Below, one piece after another: positions 49,001 to 59,779 of a stretch of DNA of 64,000 nucleotides. A model generated the notes under the pieces. It was not told the DNA's origin. It did not search any database and was given only the letters and a program-made list of their open reading frames with translations. The stretch lies in assembly GCF_036711975.1 (NCBI RefSeq), contig NC_091966.1:32991501-33055500 (forward strand). The letters are read 5' to 3'. The DNA is from Onthophagus taurus. Lineage: Eukaryota > Arthropoda > Insecta > Coleoptera > Scarabaeidae. How positions within the stretch are numbered: the first letter of the stretch is position 1; every line of letters starts with the position of its first letter. Both the position numbers and the translations under genes were made by a program.

Positions 49001-52000
49001 CCCCAACAAAACCTACCGGTTCGGTTCTTCCTGCGAGTTTAGCTACAATGCTGGCTCCGGTTAGTAGTAATTCGAGTACTCAAGTGTACAAAAGTAGTTC
49101 ATCTTCGGTAATAACCTCAAAAACGAGTACGACCACGACTCCGTTGGGTACAAGACCTTCGATTGCAAATGCGACGAACATTGATACTTTATTGGTTGCG
49201 ACTGAGAAAGAGGAAAAGATCACGTCGCCACCGGAAAGTTTACAAGATAAAACAGCGTTTATTTTTAATAACTTGAGTCAGTTGAATTTGCAAACGAAGT
49301 GTGATGAAGTAAGGGATATTGTAACGGAAGAGTATTGGCCATGGATTTCTCAGTATTTGGTTATGAAGAGGGCATCCATTGAACTCAATTTTCATGGGTT
49401 ATATTCTAACTTTTTGGATTGCTTGAAGATGCCTGAAGTGAATAGAATGGTTACTAAAGAAACTTACCGTAACATCAAGGTTTTATTGAGGGCAGATAAG
49501 GTTATTGCAAATTTTTCGGATCGGTGAGTAATTAACACAATTTTTTTTAAACTAATTATACATTTTATTGCATTAAATGTCGTCTATAAATCTTATGAGT
49601 AACTAAAACTATACAATACATAAATATAATAGTCTCTTATAACTAAAAAATTACAAAATTATTTTTTTTGTTGCGCCAATTTTTCTTTTAAAGCTTGCGC
49701 GGCTGCTCTTAACTTGGGATTGACGGGAACTCCGCTATGTTTACCAATTCCCTTGGCGAGTTTTGGGGTTCCTTTCATGTTATGATCAGAAACCAGGTGT
49801 TTAGATAAAGCTGTATAAGTACGAAATTTCTTGTTGCAATTATAGCAGGGTTTTAAATATTTCGTGTCATCCTTTGGCGCTGGCGAAGGAGTCGCCGGTT
49901 TTATAGGCTTTTCTGTTGACATTTTCACAGTTTTAAAAGAGAAAACAACACTCAATTATATACGATATGTAAACTTGTTTCTGTCAACTAAAATGACCGT
50001 TACGTTAGTGATGTAGAGGGGGAAAATTTAAAATTTACTACCAACCGTAAAAATTTAAATTTACTATATAGAAATACTGAAAGTATGCAACCCAATTTGC
50101 TTGAAAAAGTGATTGTGTTTTAAAAAAGTTAATATTTTTTTTTAAATTTTTAGATCATTATTGAAAAATTTGGGACACTGGTTAGGCATGTTAACCTTAG
50201 CAAGAAATAAGCCAATTCTTCAAAACGATCTTGATTTAAAATCGTTATTAGTTGAAGCTTATCACAAAGGTCAACAAGAGCTTCTTTATGTGGTTCCCTT
50301 CGTGGCGAAAATCCTAGAATCGTGTGCGAAAAGTAAAGTGTTTAAACCACCAAATCCATGGACCATGGCTATAATGAATGTATTGGCAGAATTGCATCAA
50401 GAGCCGGAGTTAAAGTTAAACCTGAAGTTTGAAATAGAGGTACTATGCAAAAACTTGGATATTGAAGTGTCTCAATTAAAACCTTCAGATTATCTTAAAG
50501 ACGCCGAACGGTTGCGAAAGATTGAATATCAACTTTCGCAACCGCTTAAGAAAGACAGTTCGCAAGTAGCGGTTTCTCAATTGAATATTGCCACGACTAG
50601 TTTGAATGAACCAGAATTAGCTCCGGTTCCTGGTCAAACAGCTAGTTCACCACCTGCAATGCAGAATAACAGTACAACTCCCACTTCTTCCGTTGCCGCT
50701 CCAGAACCACGTTTCAGTTACATGGACATCCAATTAGCTGGAAGCACAGCGCTACAAAACCATCTTACGATAAATCCAACAATTCTTTTATTCCAAAGTC
50801 AACCACAATTAAAGCAATTGGTTCGACCAGCGGTAGAAAGAGCCGTAAATGAATGGGTACTTCCTGTAGCTGAAAGAGCAATTAAGATTGCTTTACAAAC
50901 GTGCGAGCATATTATTAGAAAAGATTTCGCCTTGGATTTTGAAGAAAATCGAATGCGAGTGGCGGCTCATTATATGGTACGAAATTTAACAGCTGGAATG
51001 GCTATGATTACATGCCGAGATCAACTTTTAGCGTCGATAAATGCTCAAATGAAAGGAAGTTTACAAAGTGCAATGGTTGGAGCTACAACTCAACAAAAAG
51101 AGATGATTGATCAAGCCGCAACGATGATCGCCCAAGATAATATGGAACTCGGATGCGCTGTTATTCAAAAAACTGCAATAGAAAAAGCAATTCCTGAAAT
51201 TGATAAAAGGTTAATGAGCGAATTTGAATTGAGAAAAATTGCTCGACAAGAAGGACGAAGATACTGTGATGCAATCGCTTTAACTTATCAAGCTGAAAGA
51301 ATGCCCGAACAAATCCGATTGAAAGTCGGTGGTGTTACCCCGCAACAAATGGCTGTTTATGAAGAATTCGCGAGGAATATTCCTGGTTTCTTACCAATGT
51401 CTGAACGAGAAACTGCACTGTTTATGGCAAAACCCATCGTTGCCATGGAACCACAAGGTCATCCTGCTACCCCATTTCAAGTAGCACAATCTGGAGCGAT
51501 CGCCTCGGATGATTTAACAGCACTTTTTGAAAAACACGCAATGGATGTTGAACAATTTATTCACGCTATTAGTGGGGCTACATCGCTTCAAGCTATGGCT
51601 ACAAATTTGCATTTATTAAGGGATTTTTTGGTCAATGCTATGCGTAATAGAGAGGTTAATTGTGCAGCAGCCATTGTACAAAAGGTATAATTTTTTCTCT
51701 ACAAATATAGGGTGGGGCAGTCAAACCGCACTAATTAAAAGTATTAAAAAAGTATAATAAAACATAAATTTAATTTTTTTTGCAACAAATGTTAAGAGAA
51801 AAGATGTGATTTTATGTAAAGCAAAAAAATCATTTTTTAAATATTACTTCAGGTAGAGGCGGGTATCATTTTGCACACATTGTCTAAGGGTACATTTATG
51901 TTGGAGCTGTGATAAACGATAATAGCGACGATACTAGCAAATCAAAGTAAATGTTGTAATTATGCAGGTGTTTATATTGGAGCGACGTTAATTAGATTCC

Positions 52001-55000
52001 CTGTTTTCTTTGCTATTATTAGGTGTGGTCAGCATGACCATCGACTGTTTAATTAGTGAAGTTTTTGTTAGATCCCCCTTGTGGGACCAAAAAAATACAT
52101 TAAATTTATTTTATTTAATTTCTTTAAATAGGTGTGAACAATAATAGGAAATTTCTACAAATCTATAATTGTGTGAATCTCCAATAGTAATAGTATTTAA
52201 ATTGGATTGCGACAAAGATACGTTTTAAATAGATTGCGAATATTTTCAACAGATCCTTTTGGTCTTCCAGTATTACTAGGTGTGATATTTCTTGCTTTGG
52301 TTGTGCTTGTTTCTTGAACATGATGGTTAATGCCTTCTCTATCAATAATAATATTAAGTAGCAAATAGATACACTTAAAAATATCATCAGCTGCATCTGT
52401 AAATGTCTGTATCACTGTTACTAAAATTCTCCACTTAGTGTACAGACAAATTTGGGTGTTATTATAGGCTATCTCAGAAACTATCAGAGATACGAAAAAA
52501 GTAGGTGCCATGTCTTGGTCTCTTTTTCCGAAACTTTTTTAACGTTTTTAAGTTATAGCCAAAAAGTCAAATTTCAAAGAAAGAAGCGATTTCAAAAAAT
52601 GCTCATATTTCGTTTATTTTTGAAATCAGAGAAATGAGGTTAATACATTCTTAAGACACTTCTTTGATTAGAATACTGCTACAAAATTTTAAACATAACT
52701 GATAATTTTTGAGATACAACGTAAAGTTGTATTTTTTTAAATACAAACTATAGTTGATTATGATATAAATACTGAAAAAAGCGTATTTTTAGCTTTCCAA
52801 TGATGTATCGCTTATTTACAGAAAATAAGCGTTAATTTTCAATTCCAATAGTAAGCGCTAATGTTCAAAATTTTGATTATAGTAGACTAGTCCGGACAGT
52901 AAATACTACCTAGTGGCTATAATATATGGTTTTCCACGAATATGACAGAATAAAGTTGGTTTTGTACCATTATTCAAGTATGTTTAAAACTTTTCAACGG
53001 CAGTATATTCTACTTAAAAAAGTGTCTTAAGAACGTATCAACCCCATTTCTCTAATTTGAAAAATAAACGAAATATGAGCATTTTTTTTTAAATCACGAA
53101 AATTTTAAAAATTGCTTTTTGGCTATAACTTGAAAATTTGAAAAATTGTTTTTTGGCTATAACTTGAAAATTTGAAAAATTGCTTTTTGGCTATAACTTG
53201 AAAATTTGAAAAATTGCTTTTTGGCTATAACTTGAAAATTTGCTTTTTGGCTATAACTTAAAAACAAAAGGAGATAGAGGTTTGGTGTTTGCAAAAAGTA
53301 GGACATGGTACCTACTTTTATAGTATCTCTTATAGTTTCTGAAGTAGCCTATAATAACACCCAAATTTGCCCACCGGTACAGTATTCCAAAAGCACATTC
53401 AACAGTACTTGTTTACTTGTGCTCTTGACAATATAGCATTAAAGTATTCTTTATCTACATCAATTTATTGTCTTCTATAAAGTTTCAATAAATTAATAAG
53501 AAGTGCATAGGCTTGTTGCCTTAAGTGAAAGGTGCTTAAAGGTGATGAAATTTTCTAAACGTATACCTTTTGATATTTATAGAGTGTGTATTGAATGTGC
53601 GCTTTTTATTTGCAATTTCAACAATATAATACTTTACAGCATTTGAAGTTAAAAGTATTTCTTCTTCAGATTCACTCATTTAAAAAAGTATGTTTAATTA
53701 ATAGCTTTGATGTAATGTAATAAATGAAACGTCACCTATAAAGTAGAGGTCGTCGCTATTATCAAATCTCCACTATAAACTGCATATCATAGAAATGAAT
53801 TTTGCGCAGCTCTTATCGCCGTTCTTATCGTTTATTGCAGCTCCAACGTAAACGTACCCTAAGTAATCATCACTGATACGTCGTAGTATTGCTGTTTTCA
53901 TCTTCAAGTTTCACTTTTATGCCTTGTATAGTTGCCAGGCACGGGACGCTTTAAACTGGATATATCCCCATAAAAAATAGTCGCACAAGCTTAGGTCTGG
54001 TGGTCGCGGAGACTAATCAATATTCCCATTTTTACTGATGAGGAAAAAATTCTCTAAGAAAGTTCAATTTAACCCTAGCTGTATGACAAGTTGTTTCATC
54101 TTATTGTAAATGAGTATTCTCATTCATAGAAGTATGGGCCAATTATGCTATTCAAAGAAATCAATGTTCACCAGTCCAATTAAACATGTAACTGTCAATA
54201 TGATAATCACTATCAACTATACTCTATGTTTTAATTCAGAGGAGTAAAATGGAAAGTCACGTTTAGACAGTATAATTTTTCAAAGCTATTTTTTTCTGGA
54301 AGTTTTAAAACCAAAGAGGATTTTAAGTAAACTGTAGTTACGAATTTAATTACTTATTTGTTTAAACATAACAAAAATTAGGGCGTACCTACTTACTTTG
54401 TCCCACATAAAATGCAACATATCAATATAATTTGACATTACACTAAAACCTTGAATAACAAATTAATACAGGAAAGGCAGTGTCCGTTATCAAAGTTTCG
54501 GGTTTAGTCGTGCATCTGACGACGCACTTCTAAACCCGATACTTTCTAGTTCTAGGTCTAGTGTTAGTTCTAGTTTTACAATAGCACTATCACTAGAACT
54601 AACACAAGACCTAGAACTAGAATCATTCGGGTTTAGCCGTCCTGAGAGACGTGCGGCTAAACCCGAATGTTTCTAGTTCTTTGCCTAGTGTTAGTTCTAG
54701 TGGCAGTTGTAGGTAGCGCTAGTTAGCATAAAATATTACTGTGTTGTATATTTTTATTGAACTAACACTAGAACTAGAAAGTTTCTGAAGACGCACGGCT
54801 AAACCTATTATTTTCTAGTTCTAGGTCTAGTGTTAGTTCTAGTTTTCCACTATCACTAGAACTAACACAAGATCTAGAACTAGAATCATTCGGGTTTAGC
54901 CGTCTTGAGAGACGTGCGGCTAAACCCGAATGTTTCTAGGCGGCCTGCAACATCTCGAATTTTCCTAGTGTAATTTTTGCTTAAAACTGATCAATAGCAA

Positions 55001-57478
55001 CCCTTCTTTTTAGCGCTTCAATTTGAAAACACTCCTCCGAATTAATAAATAGAGTATAACTCACGGATAATTGTAGGGTTTGACTGACTTAATACTCAAA
55101 AAGTGAAACTTTTCTGCTTCTATATAGAATTTCATCTTTTATCTTAACATTTGTTTTAAATAGTGCAATTTGATTGCCCCACTGTATTATTACAATTATA
55201 TTATTAACTTTTTTTTTTAGTGTGTAGAAGCTCTACAAGAAAACCTTGTACCAACAGAAGCAGAACCTGTTATGATTCGCTTAAAAGAGATTATAATTCG
55301 AATATTAAAATCTCTTCAAGATCCTCGAGCGTTTGGACAACAATGGACCAACAAACAAGTGACAAAGTGCCTCAGCGAATTTCGAGACGAAATGCGTTTT
55401 AACGAACTCGCAGCCGAAGCGTTAATAAGAAGCGGTTTGGTTAATATCGCGGCTTTCGACGGAGCTTTGGCTCAACTTTTGGATACAAACGGAAGTTATA
55501 GAGCACTTAATATGGCAATACTTTTATTACAAAATTTATTTATGGACGATAGACCGACGCCATTGGTTTCTGAAAACGATTTCTATCATACGATTGAGAT
55601 TTTAATGAAAATTAACAACCACGCTAGACAACCATCAGAAAGTTTAGCGAATATTATCGATATGCTTCGGCATAATCAAGATCAAATATTTATGAGTGAG
55701 AGGTCTCCTGGTGGACCTACTTCTCACATTCATAATGGAATTTTACAAGTAAGTGAAATGAAAAAATTATTTTGGATGTTTTATTTAAAATTTTTTTAAT
55801 TTAGGTTAGGGCAACGCATTTTGAGGATCCACCTGGATTTGTAGAAAGAATTGATTATTTAATTCGAGAATGGATAAATGTTTATAATTCTCAACCGACA
55901 AGTAGAGATTCAACGAAACCTTTCAGTATGTTTGTTCATCAAATGAATATCCACGGAATGTTAAAAACCGATGATTTAATAACTAGATTCTTTAGACTAT
56001 CAACACAATTATGTGTTGATTTAGTCTATAGATATATGACAGATCAAACCACTACAGGAAACCACCTTCGTGTTAAATGTTACAATACATTGGACGCATA
56101 CATTAGACTAGTTGCGTTGTTGGTGAAACACTCCGGGGATTCGAGTAATACTACTCCAAAGATTCATCTGTTGAATAAAGTATTGGGAATTGTGGCGGGA
56201 TGTTTGTTGCAAGATCACGAACAGCGAGGGGTCGAATTTCAACAGTTGCCTTACCATAGAATGTTTATAATGCTATTCTTGGAATTAAATAATCCAGAAC
56301 CGGTGTTAGAAACAATTAACTATCATGTATTGACGGCTTTTTGTCATACTTTGCATATTTTGAGACCATCAAAAGCAGCCGGTTTCTGTTATGCTTGGCT
56401 TGAATTGGTATCGCACCGCATTTTTATGGGAAGAATGTTAGCAGCTACACCACAACAAAAAGGCTGGGCGATGTACGCTCAATTATTGGTGGATTTGTTT
56501 AAATATTTAGCACCGTTTTTGAGGAACGCAGAATTAGCCAAGCCAGTAACGATGCTTTATAAAGGAACATTAAGGGTTTTGTTGGTGTTGTTACACGATT
56601 TTCCCGAATTTTTATGCGATTATCATTACGGATTTTGCGATGTGATACCGCCAAATTGTATACAAATGAGGAACTTAATTTTATCAGCCTTCCCGAGAAA
56701 TATGCGTTTACCAGATCCCTTTACGCCAAATCTTAAAGTGGACATTCTTCAAGAAATAACTTACGGACCAAGGGTACTTGGAAATTTTTCTTCAACTATT
56801 ACCCCACCATCTTTCAAGAAAGATCTCGATAATTACCTCAAATCCCGTGCTCCTGTAACATTTTTATCTGAGCTACGAAGTAATTTACAAGTATCACAAG
56901 AACCAGGAATGCGCTATAATATTCCATTGATGAATGCTCTGGTGTTGTATGTCGGTACTCAAGCTATAGCTCACATACGTGGAAAGAATTTAACACCGAA
57001 CATGTCGACGATTGCGCATAGTGCACACATGGATATTTTCCAAAATTTGGCTGTTGATTTGGATACTGAAGGTCGATATCTCTTCCTTAATTCAATCGCC
57101 AATCAATTACGTTACCCAAACAGCCATACACATTATTTCTCTTGTACATTATTGTATTTATTTGCGGAGGCGAACACCGAAGCTATTCAAGAACAAATAA
57201 CGAGGGTTTTATTAGAACGACTCATTGTTAATCGACCACATCCATGGGGATTACTTATTACGTTTATTGAGTTAATTAAAAATCCAACTTATAAATTTTG
57301 GTCGCATGAATTCGTTCATTGTGCTTCAGAAATTGAAAAGTAAGTTGGTTTTCTATATATAAAGTATTGGAGCAAATAATTTATAGTTGATTTTTTTTCT
57401 AGATTATTTGAATCTGTTGCTCGTTCATGTTTCGTCCAAAAAACTCCAGTACAAGCGGAAGGTGATCTACAAGAGTGA
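37047..57478 (+). CDS. CNOT1: CNOT1, scaffold of the CCR4-NOT deadenylase complex
   Basis: Nine exons: 37047-37148, 37828-38043, 42960-44520, 44830-45545, 48655-49523, 50154-51684, 55221-55748, 55805-57339, 57403-57478. All junctions keep frame and give 2,377 residues, almost exactly human CNOT1 length (2,376). Recognisable blocks in order: the start [21 protein letters not shown]-terminal HEAT region (about 1-620, CNOT10/11 docking); a low-complexity linker (about 640-780); the TTP-binding MIF4G-like region in exon 5; the CAF1-binding MIF4G and CNOT9-binding segments around exons 5-6 ([19 protein letters not shown]-like TINPTILLF); and the NOT1 superfamily-homology domain in exon 8 ([17 protein letters not shown] near its end), which docks CNOT2/3. 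It acts in cytoplasmic mRNA deadenylation and miRNA/Nanos-type repression. Introns 2, 4 and 6 are large and repeat-filled; intron 5 holds an antisense gene. Poly(A) signal 57789-57794. Confidence 0.98.
38094..38280. repeat. Decayed copy of the CTAGAACTAACACTAG hairpin repeat
   Basis: AACTAAAACTAACCCTATAA at the left and TAGTTCTAGGTATAGTGTTA at the right form diverged inverted arms around GGGTTAAACCATGCG. The same units occur, better preserved, at 54,490-54,950. It lies in CNOT1 intron 2. Confidence 0.6.
38410..38800. repeat. Tandem repeat, about 157-160-bp period
   Basis: AATTTAAAAGCAAAGTCAAG recurs at about 38,415, 38,575 and 38,732, with CATAAGAACTAAATTAATTG and TAACTTTTAAATCTCTGCAA inside the units. 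Two and a half well-conserved copies lie in CNOT1 intron 2. Confidence 0.8.
39080..40140 (+). pseudogene. LINE remnant in CNOT1 intron 2
   Basis: Plus-strand pieces in order: [19 protein letters not shown] (the YRPIS RT motif), [34 protein letters not shown] (first catalytic D), [31 protein letters not shown] (decayed YADD box), [18 protein letters not shown] and the downstream thumb and tail. This is a nearly full RT domain of a Jockey/CR1-group LINE, broken by stops and frameshifts. Confidence 0.82.
40780..41000 (-). pseudogene. LINE 3'-end remnant
   Basis: Minus-strand frame reads [20 protein letters not shown] and later [16 protein letters not shown]. The GKRSxGRPPKRW ending is typical of the C-terminus of many insect LINE ORF2 proteins. 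It lies in CNOT1 intron 2, opposite in orientation to the LINE at 39,080-40,140. Confidence 0.6.
41050..42959. other. Remainder of CNOT1 intron 2
   Basis: AT-rich intron sequence with no recognised gene or repeat. The intron ends with TTTAAATTTATAG before exon 3. Confidence 0.4.
45546..48654. other. CNOT1: CNOT1 intron 4, 3.1 kb
   Basis: No coding content recognised. It contains a perfect hairpin (46,090-46,138) and, at about 48,030-48,260, three diverged copies of an ~91-bp unit around AACGCTGTAGA and CTAATAAC. The rest is AT-rich and featureless. Confidence 0.5.
46090..46138. repeat. Perfect 21-bp hairpin, 7-nt loop
   Basis: CGAAATGCAAAGTGAAGAAG plus one G (46090-46110) is exactly reverse-complemented at 46118-46138 across a CAAATAA loop. 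It lies inside CNOT1 intron 4, so it would be transcribed with the gene. Confidence 0.65.
49564..49569 (-). terminator. Poly(A) signal of the nested zinc-finger gene
   Basis: AATAAA read on the minus strand 90 bases beyond the stop codon and still inside CNOT1 intron 5. Confidence 0.55.
49659..49922 (-). CDS. Small C2H2 zinc-finger protein nested in CNOT1 intron 5
   Basis: A single-exon 87-residue frame lies wholly inside the 630-bp CNOT1 intron 5, on the opposite strand. The start at 49922 is the first ATG of the frame; upstream codons lack ATG. Residues 26-47 form one finger, C-x2-C-x12-H-x4-H ([20 protein letters not shown] then DH). The Pro/Ala/Lys-rich N-terminus and basic, Lys/Ala-rich C-terminal helix ([15 protein letters not shown]) flank it. 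Base composition is coding-like, richer in GC than the intron around it. A minus-strand AATAAA lies at 49564-49569, giving it its own 3' end. One finger with basic flanks suggests nucleic-acid binding; the exact function is unknown. A single exon inside an intron fits a nested gene or retrocopy. Confidence 0.82.
   Translation of the reverse strand: MSTEKPIKPATPSPAPKDDTKYLKPCYNCNKKFRTYTALSKHLVSDHNMKGTPKLAKGIGKHSGVPVNPKLRAAAQALKEKLAQQKK
52447..53369. repeat. Foldback element inserted in the Harbinger transposase
   Basis: CAAATTTGGGTGTTATTATA (52447) is the start of a long inverted repeat ending TATAATAACACCCAAATTTG (53369). The arms, about 200-250 bp, carry GTAGGTGCCATG/CATGGTACCTAC and TAAGACACTT/AAGTGTCTTA blocks. 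It interrupts the HARBI1-like reading frame, so it came last. Confidence 0.75.
53101..53262. repeat. Minisatellite, ~33-bp unit, about 4.5 copies
   Basis: The unit TTGCTTTTTGGCTATAACTT + GAAAATTTGAAAAA is repeated head-to-tail within the right arm of the foldback element. The left arm has a single TTTTTAAGTTATAGCCAAAA counterpart, so the expansion happened in one arm only. Confidence 0.8.
53925..54130 (-). pseudogene. DDE transposase C-terminal remnant
   Basis: Minus-strand reading [20 protein letters not shown] then KASRA corresponds to the SPDLTPxDFFLWGYxK catalytic stretch of insect IS630-Tc1-mariner transposases. It is probably the coding relic of the host element 51,710-55,184. Confidence 0.7.
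54490..54950. repeat. Twin hairpin repeats built on CTAGAACTAACAC and CGGGTTTAGC palindromes
   Basis: Two near-identical composite units (about 54,535-54,672 and 54,810-54,938) each contain hairpin 1, TTCTAGTTCTAGGTCTAGTG paired with ACACAAGACCTAGAACTAGA. Hairpin 2 follows, CATTCGGGTTTAGCCGT paired with GCGGCTAAACCCGAATG. A third partial unit precedes them (54,497-54,532). A decayed relative sits at 38,094-38,280. Confidence 0.8.
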
Positions 57479-57788
57479 TAGTGTAAAGTGATTAATAAGA
57501 TGATAATAACAATGAAGATTAAAAGATAACTACGAACAATAATTGTTTTACACAATACATTATAAATAACAAATTGGTTTTAATGCCTTTTATTTTTCAG
57601 TTTTTCTTTTCTGTAACTGGCTGCTTATTTTTCGATTTTGATTTACGTCGAACTATTTTCATTTTTCTTTCTAGTAGTTAAGTACCTAGTGTATATTAGT
57701 GAAAACCTATGTAATATATTTATAACTATTTTTAAGAGATTTGCAAAAAAAGCTCTATGTGTATTATATAAATATACGATATAGATGT

Positions 57789-57794
57789 AATAAA
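57789..57794 (+). terminator. CNOT1: Poly(A) signal of CNOT1
   Basis: AATAAA 311 bases after the CNOT1 stop, with a T/G-rich stretch following. Confidence 0.55.
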
Positions 57795-58313
57795 AAGGTT
57801 TTCAATGTTTTCAGCATAAAATATCTTTTATTTTTCCTGCGGTGGTTCTTCACACAATTATTCCCAGAAAGTGGATTCTCACCAGGATTTTAAATTGCGG
57901 AAATAAATCAAAAACTTCCGGTATTGAAGTAAAAAGTGTCACAATTTTTATTAAATAATATTAGTACAATTTAGATATATAAATATTTTTCAAAATTAAA
58001 TTTCAGAATCAAAGAAGCAATAGTACTGAATTACACATAATATATATTCCAGACTGTAAGAAGATGTTTGGAACTCTACTTACCTATTTTCAGACTGCAT
58101 GATGCATAAACCAAAGATATATCATACTCCAAGAAATAACTTTCAAGTTAGATTGGATTTAAAACTTTAAAGGAATGATTAAATATATGATTACGAATTT
58201 ATCTACTTATAATGGAGAAATACTAGAGAAATTGCATGAATTGTGATGTGCAATTCTATGCTGAAGAAGCACTTATCAGCAAATATACTAGTAAGTATTT
58301 ATTATAATTTATA

Positions 58314-58720
58314 ATAATATAAATTCAATAAAAACAATACTTTTTCTGGTCTGTTTTATTTACTGTCGGTTTTGGCTTACACCATCATCAGAGACATTAG
58401 TAATACAACATTAGATTTTAGCGACATATTAAATCCATTCTGTTATTCATATAGACGGCTTATCACAACTATACAAATTAAAATTATGAGTATAAACACA
58501 TTAAAATCCACGTTAAAAGTTAAAATTTTTACATTAAACATAAATCAACACTACTAAAATGTAGGATTTTAATGTGTGTATACTTCATAATTTTAACTTG
58601 TATACTTGTGCTAAAATCTAATGTATTACTAATGTCTCTGATGATGGCATAAGCCGAAACTGGTTAGACAGTAAATAAAACAGACTAGAGAAAGTATTGT
58701 TTTTATTGAATTTATATTAT
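58314..58720. repeat. Foldback repeat with about 110-bp arms
   Basis: ATAATATAAATTCAATAAAA at 58314 is mirrored at 58720. The arms continue through GACATTAGTAATACA/TGTATTACTAATGTC, and the centre is itself palindromic around CACATTAAAATCC/GGATTTTAATGTG. Part of the arm also occurs near 4,870-4,900. Confidence 0.7.
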
Positions 58721-59779
58721 AGAAAATAACTGGTCAACATGGATCAAACTCCCTCATCTAATTATTTATTATAAGACTGAGATGTGTTTAAAGGATCTGC
58801 AACGAGAGAACTCAAAGCAAATCATTTAAAAAATAAAGAAAATAAAGTAATGTTTTAATAATAAAGTTGACGTTTCAATCGTCAAAGATTACTAAAGTGT
58901 ACTTTTGATAAAGATTTGTTGTTCACTTCTTGTATAAACACTTCTTTGTTTTATGTTTTCATTTGAAACTCATCATCTTGCATCATAATTATTACATATA
59001 ACACACGTAATTAACTTTTTAGAACTTAAAGAATCCTAGATATTCTTTCATTTTGTGTGCTTAATCAATGTAATTTTTTTAGAAATTGTATCTAGATTTT
59101 ATCTTGGAGTATTACATAATTTGATTGAGATACAACTAAAGAATTCTTCCCAGGGTACTCATCTCTAAAAGTTACTTGCTATGTTACTCTTTAAATAAAC
59201 ATTCCGAACAATGTCAATTATAATTTCAAAAATGCTGCTTATGATGATATAAGTGACTATTTTAGTAATATAAATGGGAATAGGAAACGTAAAGTTTTGT
59301 CACAGAGGTGTTTCATGATTATTTAACGTGTGTTATAGGAAGATTTGTTCTACATAAATGCCATTTTGTAAAGCAGGGGTATTCAAATGATCGATCAGTG
59401 ACTTCCATATCATTGCTTATATCTTGACCTTATACTTAAATCACTGTGAACTTATAGTTTTCGATATTCTCACTCACCTTAAGTCTTTAGAAAATGTGGT
59501 TAGCAATGCGTCAAATGCGTAGAAGCACGTTTGTCGTGGCAGTGTTGGCGATCCAAGGATATGAAAATCATGTGCGCCCTGCATTCTACCAATTCAAGGT
59601 CTACCCAAACACCTCGGATGATATGCCGAAACACCATAACACAACACTCCAAGAAAGTAGCAATTTCGAAGCTCAACAACATAACCACAATGCACAGTGA
59701 TCAATTTCTCAAATTTAGTAGGACAAAATACAAAAATTGGTCATTTTCTGCGGTATAATAATGCTGTATCTGGTTTATT

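Larger units (their letters stand above)
51888..53859 (-). mobile_element. PIF/Harbinger element remnant nested in the Tc1/mariner element
   Basis: Terminal inverted repeats begin GGGTACATTTATGTTGGAGC on the left and GGGTACGTTTACGTTGGAGC on the right (reverse strand). Both are flanked by the 3-bp duplication TAA (51885-51887, 53860-53862), as in PIF/Harbinger. Minus-strand sequence on both sides of a further insertion reads the C-terminal part of a HARBI1-like nuclease: SRAQVNKYC before it, and [20 protein letters not shown] then [15 protein letters not shown] after it. Stops and missing N-terminal motifs show it is dead. Confidence 0.8.
51710..55184. mobile_element. Tc1/mariner-type element filling CNOT1 intron 6
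   Basis: GGGTGGGGCAGTCAAACCGC at 51710 is mirrored at the right end (reverse complement CAGTGGGGCAATCAAATTGC, ending 55184). Both ends share further inner matches (AACAAATGTTAAGA-AAAAGATG) and are flanked by TA (51708-51709, 55185-55186). A DDE transposase piece on the minus strand (about 53,925-54,130) reads [20 protein letters not shown]. Two other elements are inserted in it. It accounts for nearly all of the 3.5-kb intron. Confidence 0.75.

Noticed and set aside
59494..59760. Overlapping short frames on both strands
   Set aside because: No recognisable domain and no splice or poly(A) context. The frames on the two strands mirror each other, so there is no reason to call a gene.
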